From NCBI GenBank assembly GCA_017590115.1, contig JAGGNK010007448.1, forward strand, positions 8,348,815 to 8,412,814: DNA of 64,000 bases, read 5' to 3'. Numbering within the stretch: the stretch's first letter is position 1; every line of letters starts with the position of its first letter. Positions 1 through 19,630 of the stretch are shown in pieces. The stretch is from Montifringilla adamsi. Lineage: Eukaryota; Chordata; Aves; Passeriformes; Passeridae. Below the pieces are notes generated by a model, which was given only the letters and a program-made list of their open reading frames with translations, was not told the origin of the DNA and made no database searches. A program made the translations under genes and the position numbers.

Positions 1-758
1 TTTAGTTTTAGAGTGACTCTGGAGGATATGAAAGTGACTTTGGGCTGGGGCTGACTTCAAAGGCAAAATGGATGCAGCATCAACAAAATCCTGCTCCATG
101 CCTGTGGCTCCCCTGGGAACACGGGGGTTGTTTCACAGCACTCCCAGCTCTGCACCCACCTCCTGCCAGCACCCCCTGCCCACCGGGTATCCCCTCCCGT
201 GTCCCCCTCCGGGATAACCCCTCTGCTCCAGGATCTTTGCCACAGTCAGGCTTTCTCATCCCACGGCTGCAGAGAAAACCCCCATTCCAGCATCCCTGAC
301 ATCCCTGGCTCTAGCATCCCTGGAGATCTGAGGGAGGTGCCCGGCCCCTCGGAAGCTCAGAGATGAGAAGAGGAGGGAAAATGAAGAAAGAAAGGGAAGG
401 AGCCATCCCTGCCCTGCTGCATCGGCGGCTTCACCCAGCGCTGCCTCCTGGGCTGCCCCGGTGCTCCCAGGCTCCGGCACAGCGGAGCGCGGCGCGGGTT
501 ATGCAACCTCTGCGGCCGCGGCTGCTGCTACAGACCCCCGGTGCCGCTCCAGACCCCCGCGGTGCCGGTGCCCGGCCCCCAGCTCCTTGCACCGGCGTCG
601 GGGGAGCCGAGGCGGAGCGTCCCTTTGTGCACGGCCGGTGCCAGGATGCGGAGACGGGCATCCCCGAGCCCGCATCCCCCATCCCAGCGCATCCCCCCGG
701 CCCGGCGCATCCCCCAGCCCGCATCCTCCATCCCGGCGCATCCTCCCTCTGCCGGTAC
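1..758 (-). other. Part of DIPK1B intron 1
   Basis: This lies downstream of the exon 1 donor on the minus strand and runs off the left edge. No exon matching the next DIPK1B segment (signal anchor and cysteine-rich start) is visible. Positions about 655-750 hold degenerate tandem copies of a C-rich unit around GCGCATCCCCC just inside the intron. The remainder shows nothing I can name. Confidence 0.6.
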
Positions 759-821
759 CTGCAGGCCCTTGGAGAAGGGGCAGAACAGCACCAGATGCAC
801 CAGCCGCCGGATCCTCCGCAT
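759..821 (-). CDS. DIPK1B: DIPK1B (FAM69B) coding exon 1, partial gene
   Basis: The minus-strand ATG at 821 opens a 21-codon exon beginning MRRIRRLVHLVLFCPF and ending KGLQ at 759, followed at once by a donor GTACCGG in phase 0. It closely resembles the N-terminus of DIPK1B, a type II ER-membrane protein of the divergent protein kinase (FAM69) family. The paired arginines at residues 2-3 and 5-6 fit the N-terminal di-arginine ER motif known in this family. Its position next to AGPAT2 and EGFL7 matches the human order. Everything after residue 21, including the signal anchor and kinase-like domain, is outside the window. The peptide is short, so synteny carries part of the argument. Confidence 0.85.
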
Positions 822-848
822 GCTGCGGGCGCCCCGCGGCCGCGGGCC

Positions 849-866
849 TCAGGCTCCGGGGGGCAT
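849..866 (-). other. Short uORF in DIPK1B 5' UTR
   Basis: ATG at 866 opens a five-codon frame (MPPGA) ending in TGA at 849, 27 bases before the DIPK1B start codon. The context GGCCATGC is moderate. It matters only if transcription starts above 866, which the CpG island makes plausible. Confidence 0.45.
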
Positions 867-896
867 GGCCGGGGCGGCCGCGGCCCCCGCACCGCC

Positions 897-897
897 N
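897..897. other. Single ambiguous base
   Basis: An n interrupts the GC-rich 5' region of DIPK1B. It is the only ambiguous base I saw and probably reflects assembly difficulty in the CpG island. Confidence 0.95.
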
Positions 898-1010
898 GGC
901 TCGGCGGCTCCGCCCGGCGCGGGGCGGTGCGGGAGGCGGGGGCGGCGCTCGCAGCTCCGCCGCAGCCCGGGGAGCCGGGGGGCTGCTGCCCGGTGGGGCC
1001 GGGCAGGGTA

Positions 1011-2420
1011 AAGCCCAGTCCAGCGCATCCCACCCGGGGGTCTCATCCACCCGCGCATCCCACTTGAGGATCTCATCGCCGTGCCCATCCCACGTTCCGG
1101 GGTTCCACCCACTCGGGGATCCCATCCCCAGGCTCACCCCACCACACAGGGGCTCTCCCAGCCCGAACCACCAGGCTCTCCCCTCCTGGCAGAGCAGGGA
1201 AGGGTCTGTGGAGATGCTGATCCCACCTGGCCCCCGGCACTGACAGCAGCTCCAGGTTTATTCAAAGCCATTTTGGGTGGCAGACGGCCAGATTCCCTCC
1301 TTGTTACCCACAGCAGGTAACCTGTGAGCACAGCTCGGGGGCTGCACCCCTCAGGCCTGAGCCCTGCCATCACTGCTACTCCTTCTCCTCCTTGCTGTGT
1401 CTTTTCCCCACCCTGAATCCCAGCAGCAGCACTGGCCGGTCCTCCCTGTTTGCACTGCGGCTGGGCAGGGAAAGCTCACGGCAAGACTTTGTGTCCGACA
1501 GGCCAGGGACAGCCCATCCAGGGGGATCCTGTGTGAACAGGCAAGTTAGAGCAAGGGGGACAGGGAGCAAGTAGTACGATGGGAAATGATGTGGGAGACT
1601 CAGTCACGAGGGCATTGTTAAGATAATTCCTTGCCTGCTATCAGCAAATCTTCAGATTATCTGTTTGCCCCCTTTTCATGGCTCAAGTTGCTCCTTCCCT
1701 TTGATTTTGGCTCAAAATGACCTTTGAAAACAAGCTGGTCACTGCGAGCCCAGATCCCCGCTCAGTGTGAGTGCCAAGCACCGAGTAATCAGGGCCTAAT
1801 GAGCAAAAGCTTTTGCTGGACTAATCCAAATAATGGTGATGAAAAAGGAGCATCACACAAAACTGCCTGAAACCTCCCAAATCCTGCAGCGTGTTTGCTG
1901 CCTGCTTTTAACCCCGAGGAGGTCCCTGCTGCTCCAGTGCTGAGCCCTGACCTCTGTGTGGGCTAGGCTGACATTGCCCACGGCAGCGACAGGGACAGGG
2001 ACAGTGAACGTCACCTCGGCCACCCACAGCCCCCATCCGGGCAGCTTTTACCATCCCACTGAAGACAGGATGGTTCTCTGGCAGGCTCTTATTTTTAGTG
2101 TTAATTAAGACAGGAAAAAAGAAGAGCCTCTGAGATTTATTTTTGATGGTGGGGTTGGTAATTTGGGAAACAGCAGGGACAGGAAGGTGCATTGCGGGAT
2201 GCATTCCACGCTCTCTGCTCACCCTGTTCCTGCAGCTCCTTCTGACTTGAACCCTGATTTTGGAGGCCAAGAGTGGGAGAAGAATCCTCGATGGAGATGG
2301 GAAATGGCACACCTGGGCCAGGGCTGAGGATGGCTTGAAATCCACAGAATTCTGCTGCGGGGCTCTGCAAATTTCAGGGGTGGATTGTCCAGTGAATCTA
2401 ATTAGGAATGAGCAGACCAT
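1011..2420. other. Intergenic, DIPK1B to AGPAT2, part 1
   Basis: There are short C-rich imperfect repeats (units around GCATCCCAC) at about 1,015-1,150. A more AT-balanced, non-repetitive stretch at about 1,580-1,880 has the texture of conserved noncoding DNA, but this is unproven. No gene is supported. Confidence 0.5.
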
Positions 2421-2545
2421 CCCAAGCTGTAATATGCCAAGTAATTAAGTGATTAGTATTGATTGTTAGAATGCCTAATGAGCAGTTATCACTGAATGAT
2501 TAATTAATCCAATCAAAAGAGTAATAAAAATTCTGCAGGTGTGAT
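2421..2545. promoter_or_regulatory. AT-rich element with homeodomain-like sites
   Basis: A compact AT-rich island sits in otherwise GC-rich DNA. It carries several TAAT/ATTA cores, including TGATTAATTAATCC near 2,498, next to CCAATCA. Such texture is common in conserved enhancers, but only motif content supports this. Confidence 0.3.
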
Positions 2546-5500
2546 GACACCTTGAAGGGAAGTGAGATCTCTCCCCATGGTGCCCATCTCCGGTTTCTAT
2601 CCCAGGCACCTGGCATCAGGGATGCACTGCCTGAGCTGCTGCCCCTGTGCAAGGGATCTCTCCCCTCCCCAAAATTCCCCTGGCACTGCCAGGATGGGCT
2701 CCAGCATCAGGCAGGCTCCCAGAACTATGTAGCTCGAAGGTGGAGAAAATGCTTCCTCAGGCGCTGTCAGCATCCAGAAGATGCCAGGATCAGCCAATGC
2801 TCGGCTCCTCCCTGGGAATTCTTTCGCTCGCTGCCTTGATTAAGTCGCTTCAGTTTCTTCTGGTCAAAGCCCTGCTAATCCCAGCTAAGCCCGCAGCGTG
2901 CCGCACGCTGGCCTCTGATCACTTCCCTGCCAGGCGGTGGCTCTGCGGGCACGTCCCCAAGAGCACCGTGCCCTGGGGACATGGCAGCTCGCGGGCAGCC
3001 ACAGCCCTGCAGCGGTCATTTACTGGCCCGTAATATTTACCTGGCTAAATGATAATGAGTAAATGATCTCCAGGCAGGGCTAACAAGCAGTGCAGAGCAG
3101 CCCTGACTCGTGAGCAGGGACCCCCAGCCACCCATCCCCCCGTGCCCTGCAGAGCACCCTGAGCTGCCCAGCTGGGTGGGATGTCAGAGTTGGGTGACAG
3201 CTGGGGACAGCCCAATGCCATCACCCGCAGTGCTGCTGCCGGCAGGGGCGTGCAGGATCCCAAACCAAAATAGAGGCACATGCTCTCCCCTCTCTCCTCT
3301 GCCATGGGGATCAGCCCCATGGCCACACACCAGAGGGATCTCTGCCCCGGGCAGGCTGCGATGGCACCAGGCATTCCCAGGCAGCTCTGGAGATGATGGA
3401 TGCAGGCTTTAATGCTCTTTTCTGTGCATCTTTGAAGGATTTGAGGCTGATCACCCGCGCTTCCTGCGTGGCATCCACAGCTGGCTCCGCACAGCCCGTC
3501 AGCTGCCTCTGCTGCCTGCCGGGCCCTGCCGGGCTCAGCGCAGCGGTTATAATTAGAAATGCTAATCAGCTCTTGTGTTTCTGGCTTGACAGCCCTGCCA
3601 CCCCCAGCACAATCTTCCCTCCAATCTGTCCTGTGCTCGCCCCCTCTGCTTCCTCTCCGCATCCCTGCTACTTGTAATTAAGCACTACGAAATTAAGGGG
3701 GGTTGAATGCGGGTGTTGGGGCTCGCTGGATGCTTTGGGCCAGGACTGCAGCCCCCACAGAGCTCCTGGCTTGCTGGGAACTGTTTGGGGGTCTCACCCT
3801 TCATTCACCACCATCCCCTTGGGCTGGGGACACCCCAGGGATGTCCCCAGCCCAAGGGGAACTATGAGAGGGAAGAGAGGGAAGCTCAAGGGCTCTGCAG
3901 GCAGTGCTGGGGTTAAAGGCAAAGGGTGGTGGCTGTGGCTGGGAGCCCTGCGGTGCTGGGTCTGGAAAGGGAGCTTCTCTCATTGGGATTTGCATCATGT
4001 GCCAACCGTGGGCGCTTCCCGGCCAAGGAGGAAAGGGAGCTTGCAAAGGAGCTCGGAGAAGGGGGTTGAGCAAGATCCCTGCACTGGCTTAGATTATGGA
4101 GTTATTCATCAACAGGTCATGCTCTGGGAGACACAGCCCAGGGATTCCTCCCTCACCAGTGTCCCTGCCAGCCCCCAGCTGCTCCACACCAGAGCCAGGG
4201 CACGGCTTTCACCCTGGGCATTTCTCTCCCAAAGACATTCCTTGGAGCAGGCACGGGGCTCAGCTGGCCTCAGAAGAGACAGAGATGCACAGGTGGGATG
4301 AGCAGCTCTGGACACGGTTTTTAAGTCAACATTCATCTTCCAGGCGCTCCCTGTGTATCAGTTTCAGTGAGGAGAGAGGCTGCACTTTGGAGGGTTGATG
4401 TGCAGGTTTTCAAGAAGGCAGTGGCTGTCTGAGTAAGGACAGCCCCCCTCACTTCCTCTGTCCCATGCTGCACCTGGGACCCTCTGCTCACTGCATCTCC
4501 CAAATGCCAATCCAACAAAGGGCTCTCCCTCCTCAGCACAATTTCTCCCTGGAGAAAGGGTAATAAGAGAAACAAGGAGCTATCACAAAAAGAGCATGTG
4601 AGGGACAGGGCATGGTGGTTTCAATGACAATGCACTCATGAAAAGGCACCAGCAGCACAGGCAACTGACTGGGAAAGCTCTGGGGGAGAAGTCGGATTGG
4701 ATTTGTCATGACTAATTGACTCCCTCCAGCACTGTGGTCCAGCCTTCACGCATGGCATGAGCAGGGTCCCAAGCCTCCAGGAATTAATGAGGGTCTGACC
4801 CTGTCTGCTCAGCCACTTGAGTTTTGCCAGCGCAGTCAGCTGGCTTAAGAGGCCCTTTTATCCTTTTCAGATCAGATCAATTTGGATAGTTATAATCTAG
4901 TCCTGGTGAAAGCTCAGAGTAGACTTTATTGCCCAACCAGCTCAAGGAGAAAAAAAAGCAAGCAAGAGGGAGAGGTCATGCTGAACTATTGATTGTGCTG
5001 CTCCCAGACTGGCCTCGGCAGAGAGCTCACCTGGGACAGTTTGCCTCTATCTCCTGCTAATGCTGCTCCATTGATCTCCTGTGACAGGCGGCAACTACAA
5101 GATTTTTTGAGGTCAGAGTCATTAAGAGGCATTAATCAATAACAGAGGAAACTGAGAGAGAGCAACTGTTTGTTTCATGCAGACATATTCCCCGTGTGGA
5201 TTTTAGCCCGCTGAGGTGTGCGTGGTTTGTTTCCAGGGAGGTCTGCCAGGAAAAGAATTCACCTTGTGCTGGACTCTGGCACTTGGAGGAGATCCTGAGC
5301 CAGTTGCAACACATTTGCAGCTCCAGCAGGGCTGTGCAATGAGAGGGCAGCACCTGGGGAGTTTGTGGCATCCATTCCAGGTACCCTAGCATCCTACCCA
5401 GCAATTGCCCAGACCCTCTGTTCCCACACAGGCACCCCTGGAAGAGATGGGCACTGATTTCACATGCCCAAAGACCTGGGTGCTGGTTTCACGTTGTGCT

Positions 5501-8500
5501 TCTACTAAAACTAAACAAAGCTGCTGCCTGGCTGTGGTGCAGCCAATCCCAGCAGCCTGTTCCAGGATCCAGCCCTGTGTGAGCTCAGCCCCAGCCCAAA
5601 TTCATTCCTGTGGCAAGACTGGAGCTGTTCACAAGAAAAACGGTCTTTGTGCTGAAAACACCCCGGGCTGCTCCGCTCCCTCCCGCCCTGCCCAGCGGTG
5701 TCAGTACATTTCCACTGCTCTGTGGTGGCAACACGCCTTTTTCTTCTCCAGCAGCTCTGTGCTCAGCCCCAGCAAGTGTCTGTGCAGGTGCTGGAGCCCA
5801 TTTTCCCTTGGAGAGGCAGAGAAGGGGGCAGGAGACCTGCTCAGGACCAGGAGGATGGGATCATCTTCAAAGTGGTGGTTCTGGTGCCAGCAGAACAACC
5901 TCGGGGTGATCTGGGGCTGGGGAGGTGCTGGTGCAGCCCCATGACTCACACCAATGGCACACCTGGACTTAGCCCAAAGGCCCTTTAGTCCTGCTGTGTG
6001 TCACAGAGCTGGCACACCCTGCGGCACAGTGCTGGCAGGTCTGGCAACTCCAGAATGCCACGCTCAGCCTGGGGAGGGAGCATGGCTCAGCCAACAGGGC
6101 CTGCACCCAGGAGGTGCCATGGGATGCTGCAGAGTAAGGGAATTGTCCTTTGGGAGGCGGGGATGGAGATTCCAGTGGAATCAGTGTCCCTTTCTGGGCA
6201 CACCTTGCCTCAACTCCCAGAGCCCCAGTGTCCCACTTTGCAGTGGTCAGTACTGGAGATCCCCAGGGAAACAGGACCTTCCTCGTTCCTGGAATTACAG
6301 CCACACATCCGCAGCACAGGGATCCAGGGCTGCAGGAGAGGAGGGGATTGCTGGCTCAGGTTGCACAGGTGGGGCACACACAGCCCATAAATACCTGGCA
6401 GTCCAGCCCTGGAGACACACCCAGAGCTCAGCACCACCAGCTGAATCCAGACCAGGTGTGTGTGCCTTGTTATGGGAATCCAGACCAGGCAGACTCTTTA
6501 TGGGAATCCAGCTCAGGTGGGACACATGATGATGATGATGAGCAGGGGCTCCCTGAGCTGAGAACCCCTGACGTGGGGGATGCAAAAAACCCCTCTCCAG
6601 TCCCAGGTTGTCCACCAAGAGAAGCTCTTGGTTCACAGCTCTGCCTTCCTTGCTCAGTCTATCAGTCTCCGGGTCAACAACCCAGTCCCTTCCACCAGCA
6701 CAAAATCCATCAGAAACAATTAGATTTCCTTTATTTACACATGACATTTAGGAGAAAGCCTAATCATATTGCAACTTGGGGAAAAAAAAAAAAAAAAGTG
6801 ATTCCAATTTTACATCCTTGTGCCTGAAAGAGCTTGAGAGCTGCAGCCAGACAAGATGTCCTGTACTGGGCACACCCTCATTTACCAGCACGGTGCAGAG
6901 ACCATGAGGCGCAGGGGGATTTCCAGCTTGTGGTTACAAAGGTAAATGTAACAGTAAGATCTGGAAGTCTCGTGCTTTTGCTACCTCCTGTTTTTGGCAA
7001 AGTCTACCAGGAGCAAAAAAATAAAAGTCAGCGCTGGGGGGCTTGGTGGTGTGTTAACCCCCGGTGCAATCCTTGCCTGATGTGCACTGGCTCTGCAAAC
7101 AGCAATCTTCAGCCTCACTGACAGCCCTGGCGCTCTGTGGGGTGCTGGTGTGGCATTCCTCTGTGGATCAGCATCCTGCCTGGTGTCCTGCGTGGATTCA
7201 AATCCACACCTGGCTGGTGTGGACATCCCAGAGGATGATGTCTCACTTTTCTAATAGAGTTACTTGTAGGTGAGTAAAGGTTACAGGAAGGAAGGAAGGT
7301 TCAGATTATTTAATAGCCTTTTAAAACACGTTTCTCTCTTAATTGCATGTTCCCAGAGTCAAAGTCCTTTGGGCTCTTTGCCTTTGCAGAGGCCAGTGGA
7401 GGCTGTGCCTGCCGGGCAGTTTAGCAGTCTCATGCTTCTGGTTCTTGTGCAAGGCTCTGTTGTGAGCAGGGAACTGCAGCGCTCCGTTGAAGCCACGCTG
7501 AGTCACCAGCCGGTTCCTCCCCAGTGTTTACTCTGTTGTCACCAGAGCGCTGACGTGTGATTACTGAGGAGCCCAGCAACCACAGGGAGCGTGGCCGTGG
7601 AGCAGCAGGAGCCAGCGTGGAGGCTGAGGGTCAGGCTAAAGCTCTGCCCCTGCGACTGTGGGCTCACCGTAAGCTTCCCTGCTGCCCACACAAGGAGCAG
7701 CAGGAAAATTTCACCTCCCATGTGCCCTTTTAGGTGACAAGGAAATGAGATTCACCCACATCCTTTGCACAAACTGCTCTCAGCACCATCCTCACCAAGC
7801 AGACTGTGGTGTTCCCAACCAGGGCAAACCTCTTCTCTGTCTTTGCCAGGGCAACACTTCCAGGAAAATTGATGCCAGCCAGTGATGTCAGCCCGTGGGG
7901 CAGCCTTGCTTATGGATACAAACAAGGTCCAGGTTCCCAGCCTGAGGCCTTGCTCATGTGGGAGTGTTACACAGGGTAAACACGTCAGTGCTGTGATGTT
8001 GGACTGTCCTGTGTACCCTGAACTACACAGAGGTGACACACAGTGACACCGGGCTCTGACACATCTCCCAAAGCCAGCTGCTAATTCAGACAGGTGAAGA
8101 GGGAAGAGGATAGATCAATGGATGCATGGATGTGTGGATGGACGGACTGACAGAGGTCTGGAAGGAGTTACAGCAGACGTGTGGATCACCTCACTGTCCC
8201 CAAGCCCCTGACGATGGAGGCTGCCGTGCAGCACCCAGCACGAGGTGCTGAGGAGTTTGCACAGCCCATGGCTTCGTGCTGTCAGCCCTTCCTGTGAGGG
8301 CTCCCAGCCTCACAAATGCGTGCCACTAAAAGGCCACAAACGAGGATGTTTGGCTGGCTGCTGCCTCCTCCCCCCCGCTTTAATGTCACCAGCCCCAGCT
8401 GCTGCTTTCAACACATGGCCCTTGGCAGGAGGCAAAGGGAAGCAGGCCGATGGGTAGAGCTGCCAGAGGCGCTGTGGGAAGCCAAGGGCAGAGACAGGGC

Positions 8501-10400
8501 GAGGCAGCACAAGTGAGATTCTCCACAAATCCAGCCTTCCCTTGGCTCAGCCAGCATCTCCAGAGGGTCCTGCCCAGCACCCATCCAGCCTCTGGTCTCC
8601 TGCTGCTCTACAGCCTGCTCAGCCAGGAGATGGACACATCCCTGCTTCCTTCCTACCCCTCTCTTCCCTTCTCCGTATGTGGGAGATGTTCTCCCTGGCT
8701 CTGTTTCTTTTCCAGTCAGAAGCTAGTCATCCACAGGGAGGTCACATGTTCTTGCCAAGGGAAGAAATAAATTTAGGCAAATAAAAGATAAAAGAACACA
8801 GTCAGATTATTGTAAGACAAGGGTAATGCTTTTGAGCTTCATGGCTCTTCATGGACACAGGCACAGAAATCCCACCAGCAGTGATGCTGTGTGGACCCTT
8901 CTGCTTGGCACTTGATGTGTTCTTGTTCCTGCCAAGGATTCTGGGCCCTGCTCAGCTACATTACCTGCAGGGTACCCTTCTACCATGTTTAAATAACCCA
9001 GTCAGTAGTTTAAACATGCAAAACACACTACATAATCTAGCAAGCCAGTTTTTTTTGAGAATTTGGAGCTGCTTCATCCTGGCTGCTGCAGCTTGGGAGG
9101 ACAGGGATGGGGTCTACCTTTGCCTCTACCCCAAAATGGCCATGTTTCAGGGTGATGAGGTGATCCTTGTGTTGCACAGCGGGCAGAGACTCTTGGGCCT
9201 CCTCCATCAGGCAGTTTGTTATGAAAATGTTAACGCACAGGCTGTCGTCATCTGGCAGCACCACCGCCTGCCTTATGAAATAACTCAGCATGACAGCTCT
9301 GCTTGCTCGCAGGCAGGCCCATGTCTGGCTTCTAATCTGGCATCAGAAAGCGCTCCCCTTCCTTGAGCTGCAGACTAATACTACATGTTTCATTTGCATT
9401 ACTCCAGATAAAGCGCTGGAGAGCGTGGGGAGAAGGGGATGGCAGCCAAGCTCCTCCAGGAGCCCACACGTGGAGCGTTGCACCAACCCTGCCACACCAG
9501 ATCTGCTCACTCCGCTTGCCGCCGGCACCGCGGCCCTGCCGGAATTTACATTTCAGATTCCCAACGTCAGCCAGCGTTTATGAGCTCCGCAGATCGGCCC
9601 ATGCGACGCCCCAGTGACAGATCAGCAGGGACTTTCTTCCCGTGTCATCAAAAGCAAAAAGTCACGAGGATAACACAGAATTGCTCCAGGCCCAGCATCT
9701 GCTCAGCTGCAAAGGTCTCGGTGACTTCCCAGGCATATGTTGGCTGGCACGGCACTGGAGCAAGGCTCCCTGAACAGCCCACACGACACAGGCAGCGGGG
9801 ATTAATCTAATGCTGTGTGGAGATGCTAATACAATAAGGGTTCTTTGTGGCATTAGCTGGAATCATGAGACCAGCTCTGAGATGTCATTGCCTGGCAGCC
9901 ATAGGGAGTGCCAGCCAGGAGCTCTGTGTAGACAAGCTGGGAGCCTGTCTCCTGCTCCCAGCCCTAAAGTTGCTGTGGGATAGGGGAAGTGCAGTGAGCT
10001 CTCCTTTTTCTGGTGACAGCTCGTTTGGGAACAGCACGCAACCTCTGTTGGTGAATCCAAGGACAGCTGAGGGAACAACAGTTATTTTAACAGGGCTAAC
10101 ACTTTTCCTTGATTTTTTCCAGGAGCTGCAAAGCTGTGGATGCCAAGGGGATGCTCAGAACCACAGGGTCACATCTTACCCCAGTGGAGTCTCCACAGAG
10201 ACTTGCAGGACTTGGGTTTTGCTATAAAAATTGTTGCAAAACCAGCCGAGCTCAATGAATGGTTTGTGTTGGTTCCAGCAGACATTTCATCTCCCATCTC
10301 AGCTTTGTACCCACAGAGCTTCAGGGCCTGATCCTATCCTAACCCCAGCGCCAGCAAGGAAAGCTCCATCCTGCTCAGCACATTTGTGATGCTAGAAAAC
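2546..10400. other. Intergenic, DIPK1B to AGPAT2, part 2
   Basis: No ORF resembles a protein family and no splice-bounded exon could be assembled. Small features are a GAT-rich triplet run at about 6,526-6,541 and a poly-A run at about 6,782-6,798. Less repetitive tracts at about 4,840-5,160 and 9,110-9,300 may be conserved noncoding DNA. The rest is unremarkable. Confidence 0.5.
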
Positions 10401-10409
10401 CAGCATCAA

Positions 10410-10995
10410 GCACCAGCAGAGGAGGTGGGTGAGGGTCCATGAGGGTCCCCAAACCTCACATGGTTCCCTGAGGGACACAAACTCCCTCACAGCATGGAGG
10501 ACCCCAAAGCCTTTCCATGGCACCACACAGGCAGTGAAAACCCTCCACATGGCACCATGAGGGCCCCAAAGGCCCACGCGGCTCCATGACGGGATCAAAC
10601 ACCCACAGGGCTCCATGAGGGTCCCAAACATCCACAGGGCTCCATGAGAGGACCAACCCCCCTGGACAGGACTTCATGAGGAGACAAAACACCCCCAAGG
10701 CTCCATGGGGGTCCCAAAACTCCATGATTCCATAAGGGTCCCAAACTCCCACAACCATCGAGGCGAGAACCAGACCCCCACAAGAGGGCTTCATGAGCAG
10801 ACAAAACACCCCCAGAGCTCCATGAGGGGACCAACCCCCTCCAAAGGGCTTCATGAGGAGACAAAACCCTCCTCGGGCACCATGGGGGTCCCAAAACTCC
10901 ACATGGTTCCACGAGGGTCCCAAACTTCCACAACCCTCGATGCGGGGACCAAATCCCCACAGGGGTCCGTGAGGGGACCAAAGCCCCATAGAGGT
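10410..10995. repeat. Degenerate minisatellite upstream of AGPAT2
   Basis: Units of roughly 30-38 bp around CTCCATGAGGGTCCCAAAC repeat with divergence for almost 600 bp. A longer period is also visible: the segment starting CTTCATGAGGAGACAAAAC at 10,672 recurs at 10,849, giving about 177 bp. The block ends some 200 bp before the AGPAT2 start codon. Open frames across it on both strands are repeat artefacts. Confidence 0.85.
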
Positions 10996-10999
10996 CCGT

Positions 11000-11211
11000 G
11001 AGGGAACCAACCGCCTTCCCCCCCTCGCCATGGCGACCGCGGCCCGCCCAGCAGCCCGAGGAATGCCCGCTCCGCAGGGAACGTTCCCCGCTCGCCCGTC
11101 CCGCCCCGCCGAGGGAGCGGCGGGGCGGGCCGGGCCGCCCACATAAGGCGGGCTCAGCTCGGGCTGCCCGGGGAGAAGGCGGCAGTAGCGGCTGGTCCGG
11201 GTGGAGCCGTC
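11000..11211 (+). promoter_or_regulatory. AGPAT2: AGPAT2 CpG-island promoter and 5' UTR
   Basis: GC- and CG-rich sequence begins where the tandem repeat ends and continues through exon 1. It includes GGGGCGGG-like Sp1 boxes in the 11,100-11,135 stretch and a weak TATA-like ACATAAGG near 11,140. The transcription start is probably around 11,150-11,180. The start codon context GCCGTCATGG is good. Confidence 0.65.
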
Positions 11212-18051
<6,840 letters not shown>

Positions 18052-19630
18052 AGGCTTCTCCAGTGGTGTCACCATGTGGTGGTGGCTGAAGGGACCTGTC
18101 TGTTCTTGCCAATTACTGAAGGATCTTCTTCTCCTCTGCAGTGATTTCTAACTCTTGGGAGCACCACAGACTGGCATACACAGTGTGTCAAGCCAGCACT
18201 AAGGTTCCCCTCTGAGTGGATTTCTCTTATGGGTTCATTTTTTCACTTTGAAATATCTCCTTTATCTGAATTTCTCAGGCATCAAACTTGTGCTACCAAA
18301 GGGCTCAATGACCAGAGAGGTGAATTCCCCCAGCTTTTGCAGCTAGCTTGGGGTGACAGCAAAAACCTGCCTGGAGCCTGAGCTTTGCCTCCTGTGACTG
18401 TCCCTGCACCTGTGTTCCTGCAGGCTCAGCTCTTGAGGTGGCCCTGTGATGTCCCAGGTGGAAACCACCAGGCAGCAGTTTGTATCAGCACAACCTTGAT
18501 GCTCTACCAGGGCTGAGAACCGGGGTGAAAATCTAGATTTTGGCTTTTCAGCAGTGCTAGGAGTGTGGTGTCCTCCCTGGACAACCCAGAGCACTCCCAC
18601 CCACCAGTGGGACACACAGCCTGTCCCCTTGAGATGCCCTTTTGTCACAACAGCATCACGTTGGGAAACTGCTGCCAGCTCCCCGCCGTGGTGGTGGCTC
18701 AGCCTGGTCACATCCCGGTGCCTGCAATGCCTCTTATGGAGGCAAAGGGCTCTGTCATGCTCGTTTTGTCACTTGTCATGGTCAGCACTGGCCGAAAGAT
18801 GGTGCCTGTCCCGCGTCTCTGCTGATCTGCGGGGCGGAGCTGCTGCTCTCCAAGGCCTGTAAAACCCCTGCAGAGCCACAGGGTGGGTGAGCTGCAGCTG
18901 GAAAGGGACTGGGAAGGCTTGGAAGGCTTCAGCTCCCCCTTTGGGGGATATAAACTGCTTTCCCAGTCAGATAAAAGGGGCTCCCCTGTGCCTTGGGGTG
19001 ATGGACCAACAGAGCTCCTGGATCCCTCACCGGGAGCTGTGGAATGTTGATGCCCGTGGAGGCTGGGTCAGGTCCATGGTTCCTTAGCTTTAGCTCTTCT
19101 GTTCATGGCACAGGGGACCTTGGGATGAGCCAGCTGGGGCTACTCAGGTAACCAGCACACCCAGCTCCTGCAGCCTGCGCTGGTGGAGTTGTGTTTATCT
19201 GGCATTTTGGGGCTAAAGCCTCAGCTGGGAAAGGCAGGGAGCTCCATGGAAGGAGCCCTTGGGCCGAGATGGTGCTGCCAGGGGCTTCACTGGAGGGGCC
19301 TTACAGTACAGACTCAGGGGATGGGAAGGGTCGGGGTGGGAGGATGGGAACCAAACCAGCACTTTGTGAGAGTGGCAGATAAAGGGCTGTCATGGAGGGT
19401 CATCCCAGGAGGGCCCTGAGAGGGCTCCTGGGGAGGGGAACCATGTCTGACTCCTCCTGGGAGGAGGGAGCAGTGCCTCTATGTGCAGTTGTCTGCTGTT
19501 CACTTTTAATTGGGCTGAGAATGTTATGTGCTTTACAAAAAATCACCAAAAAAAAAAACACCAAAAAAAAAAAAAAAAGAAAAGAAATTACACCTTTGGT
19601 TATTTAAATAAAGGAGCCTCTTTGTCTTGT
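18052..19630 (+). other. AGPAT2: AGPAT2 3' UTR (predicted)
   Basis: About 1.6 kb of noncoding sequence from the stop codon to the first good AATAAA that I see. An A-rich low-complexity run sits at about 19,538-19,590, just before the signal. A shorter transcript using a non-canonical signal is possible. Confidence 0.6.
19607..19612 (+). terminator. AGPAT2: AGPAT2 polyadenylation signal
   Basis: AATAAA, followed within 30 bases by a G/T-rich stretch (TTTGTCTTGTGTGGGGG) that suits a downstream element. Cleavage would fall around 19,625-19,635. Confidence 0.7.

Larger units (their letters stand above)
450..1010 (-). promoter_or_regulatory. DIPK1B: CpG island over DIPK1B promoter and exon 1
   Basis: This stretch is very GC-rich and dense in CG dinucleotides, unlike the flanking DNA, and it surrounds exon 1. 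The 5' UTR would run from somewhere below about 1,010 down to 822 on the minus strand. I see no TATA box. The transcription start cannot be fixed from sequence alone. Confidence 0.7.

Noticed and set aside
10456..11142. A 228-codon minus-strand open frame upstream of AGPAT2
   Set aside because: It translates the degenerate tandem repeat (recurring W-x-P-H-G-A-L), so it is an artefact.
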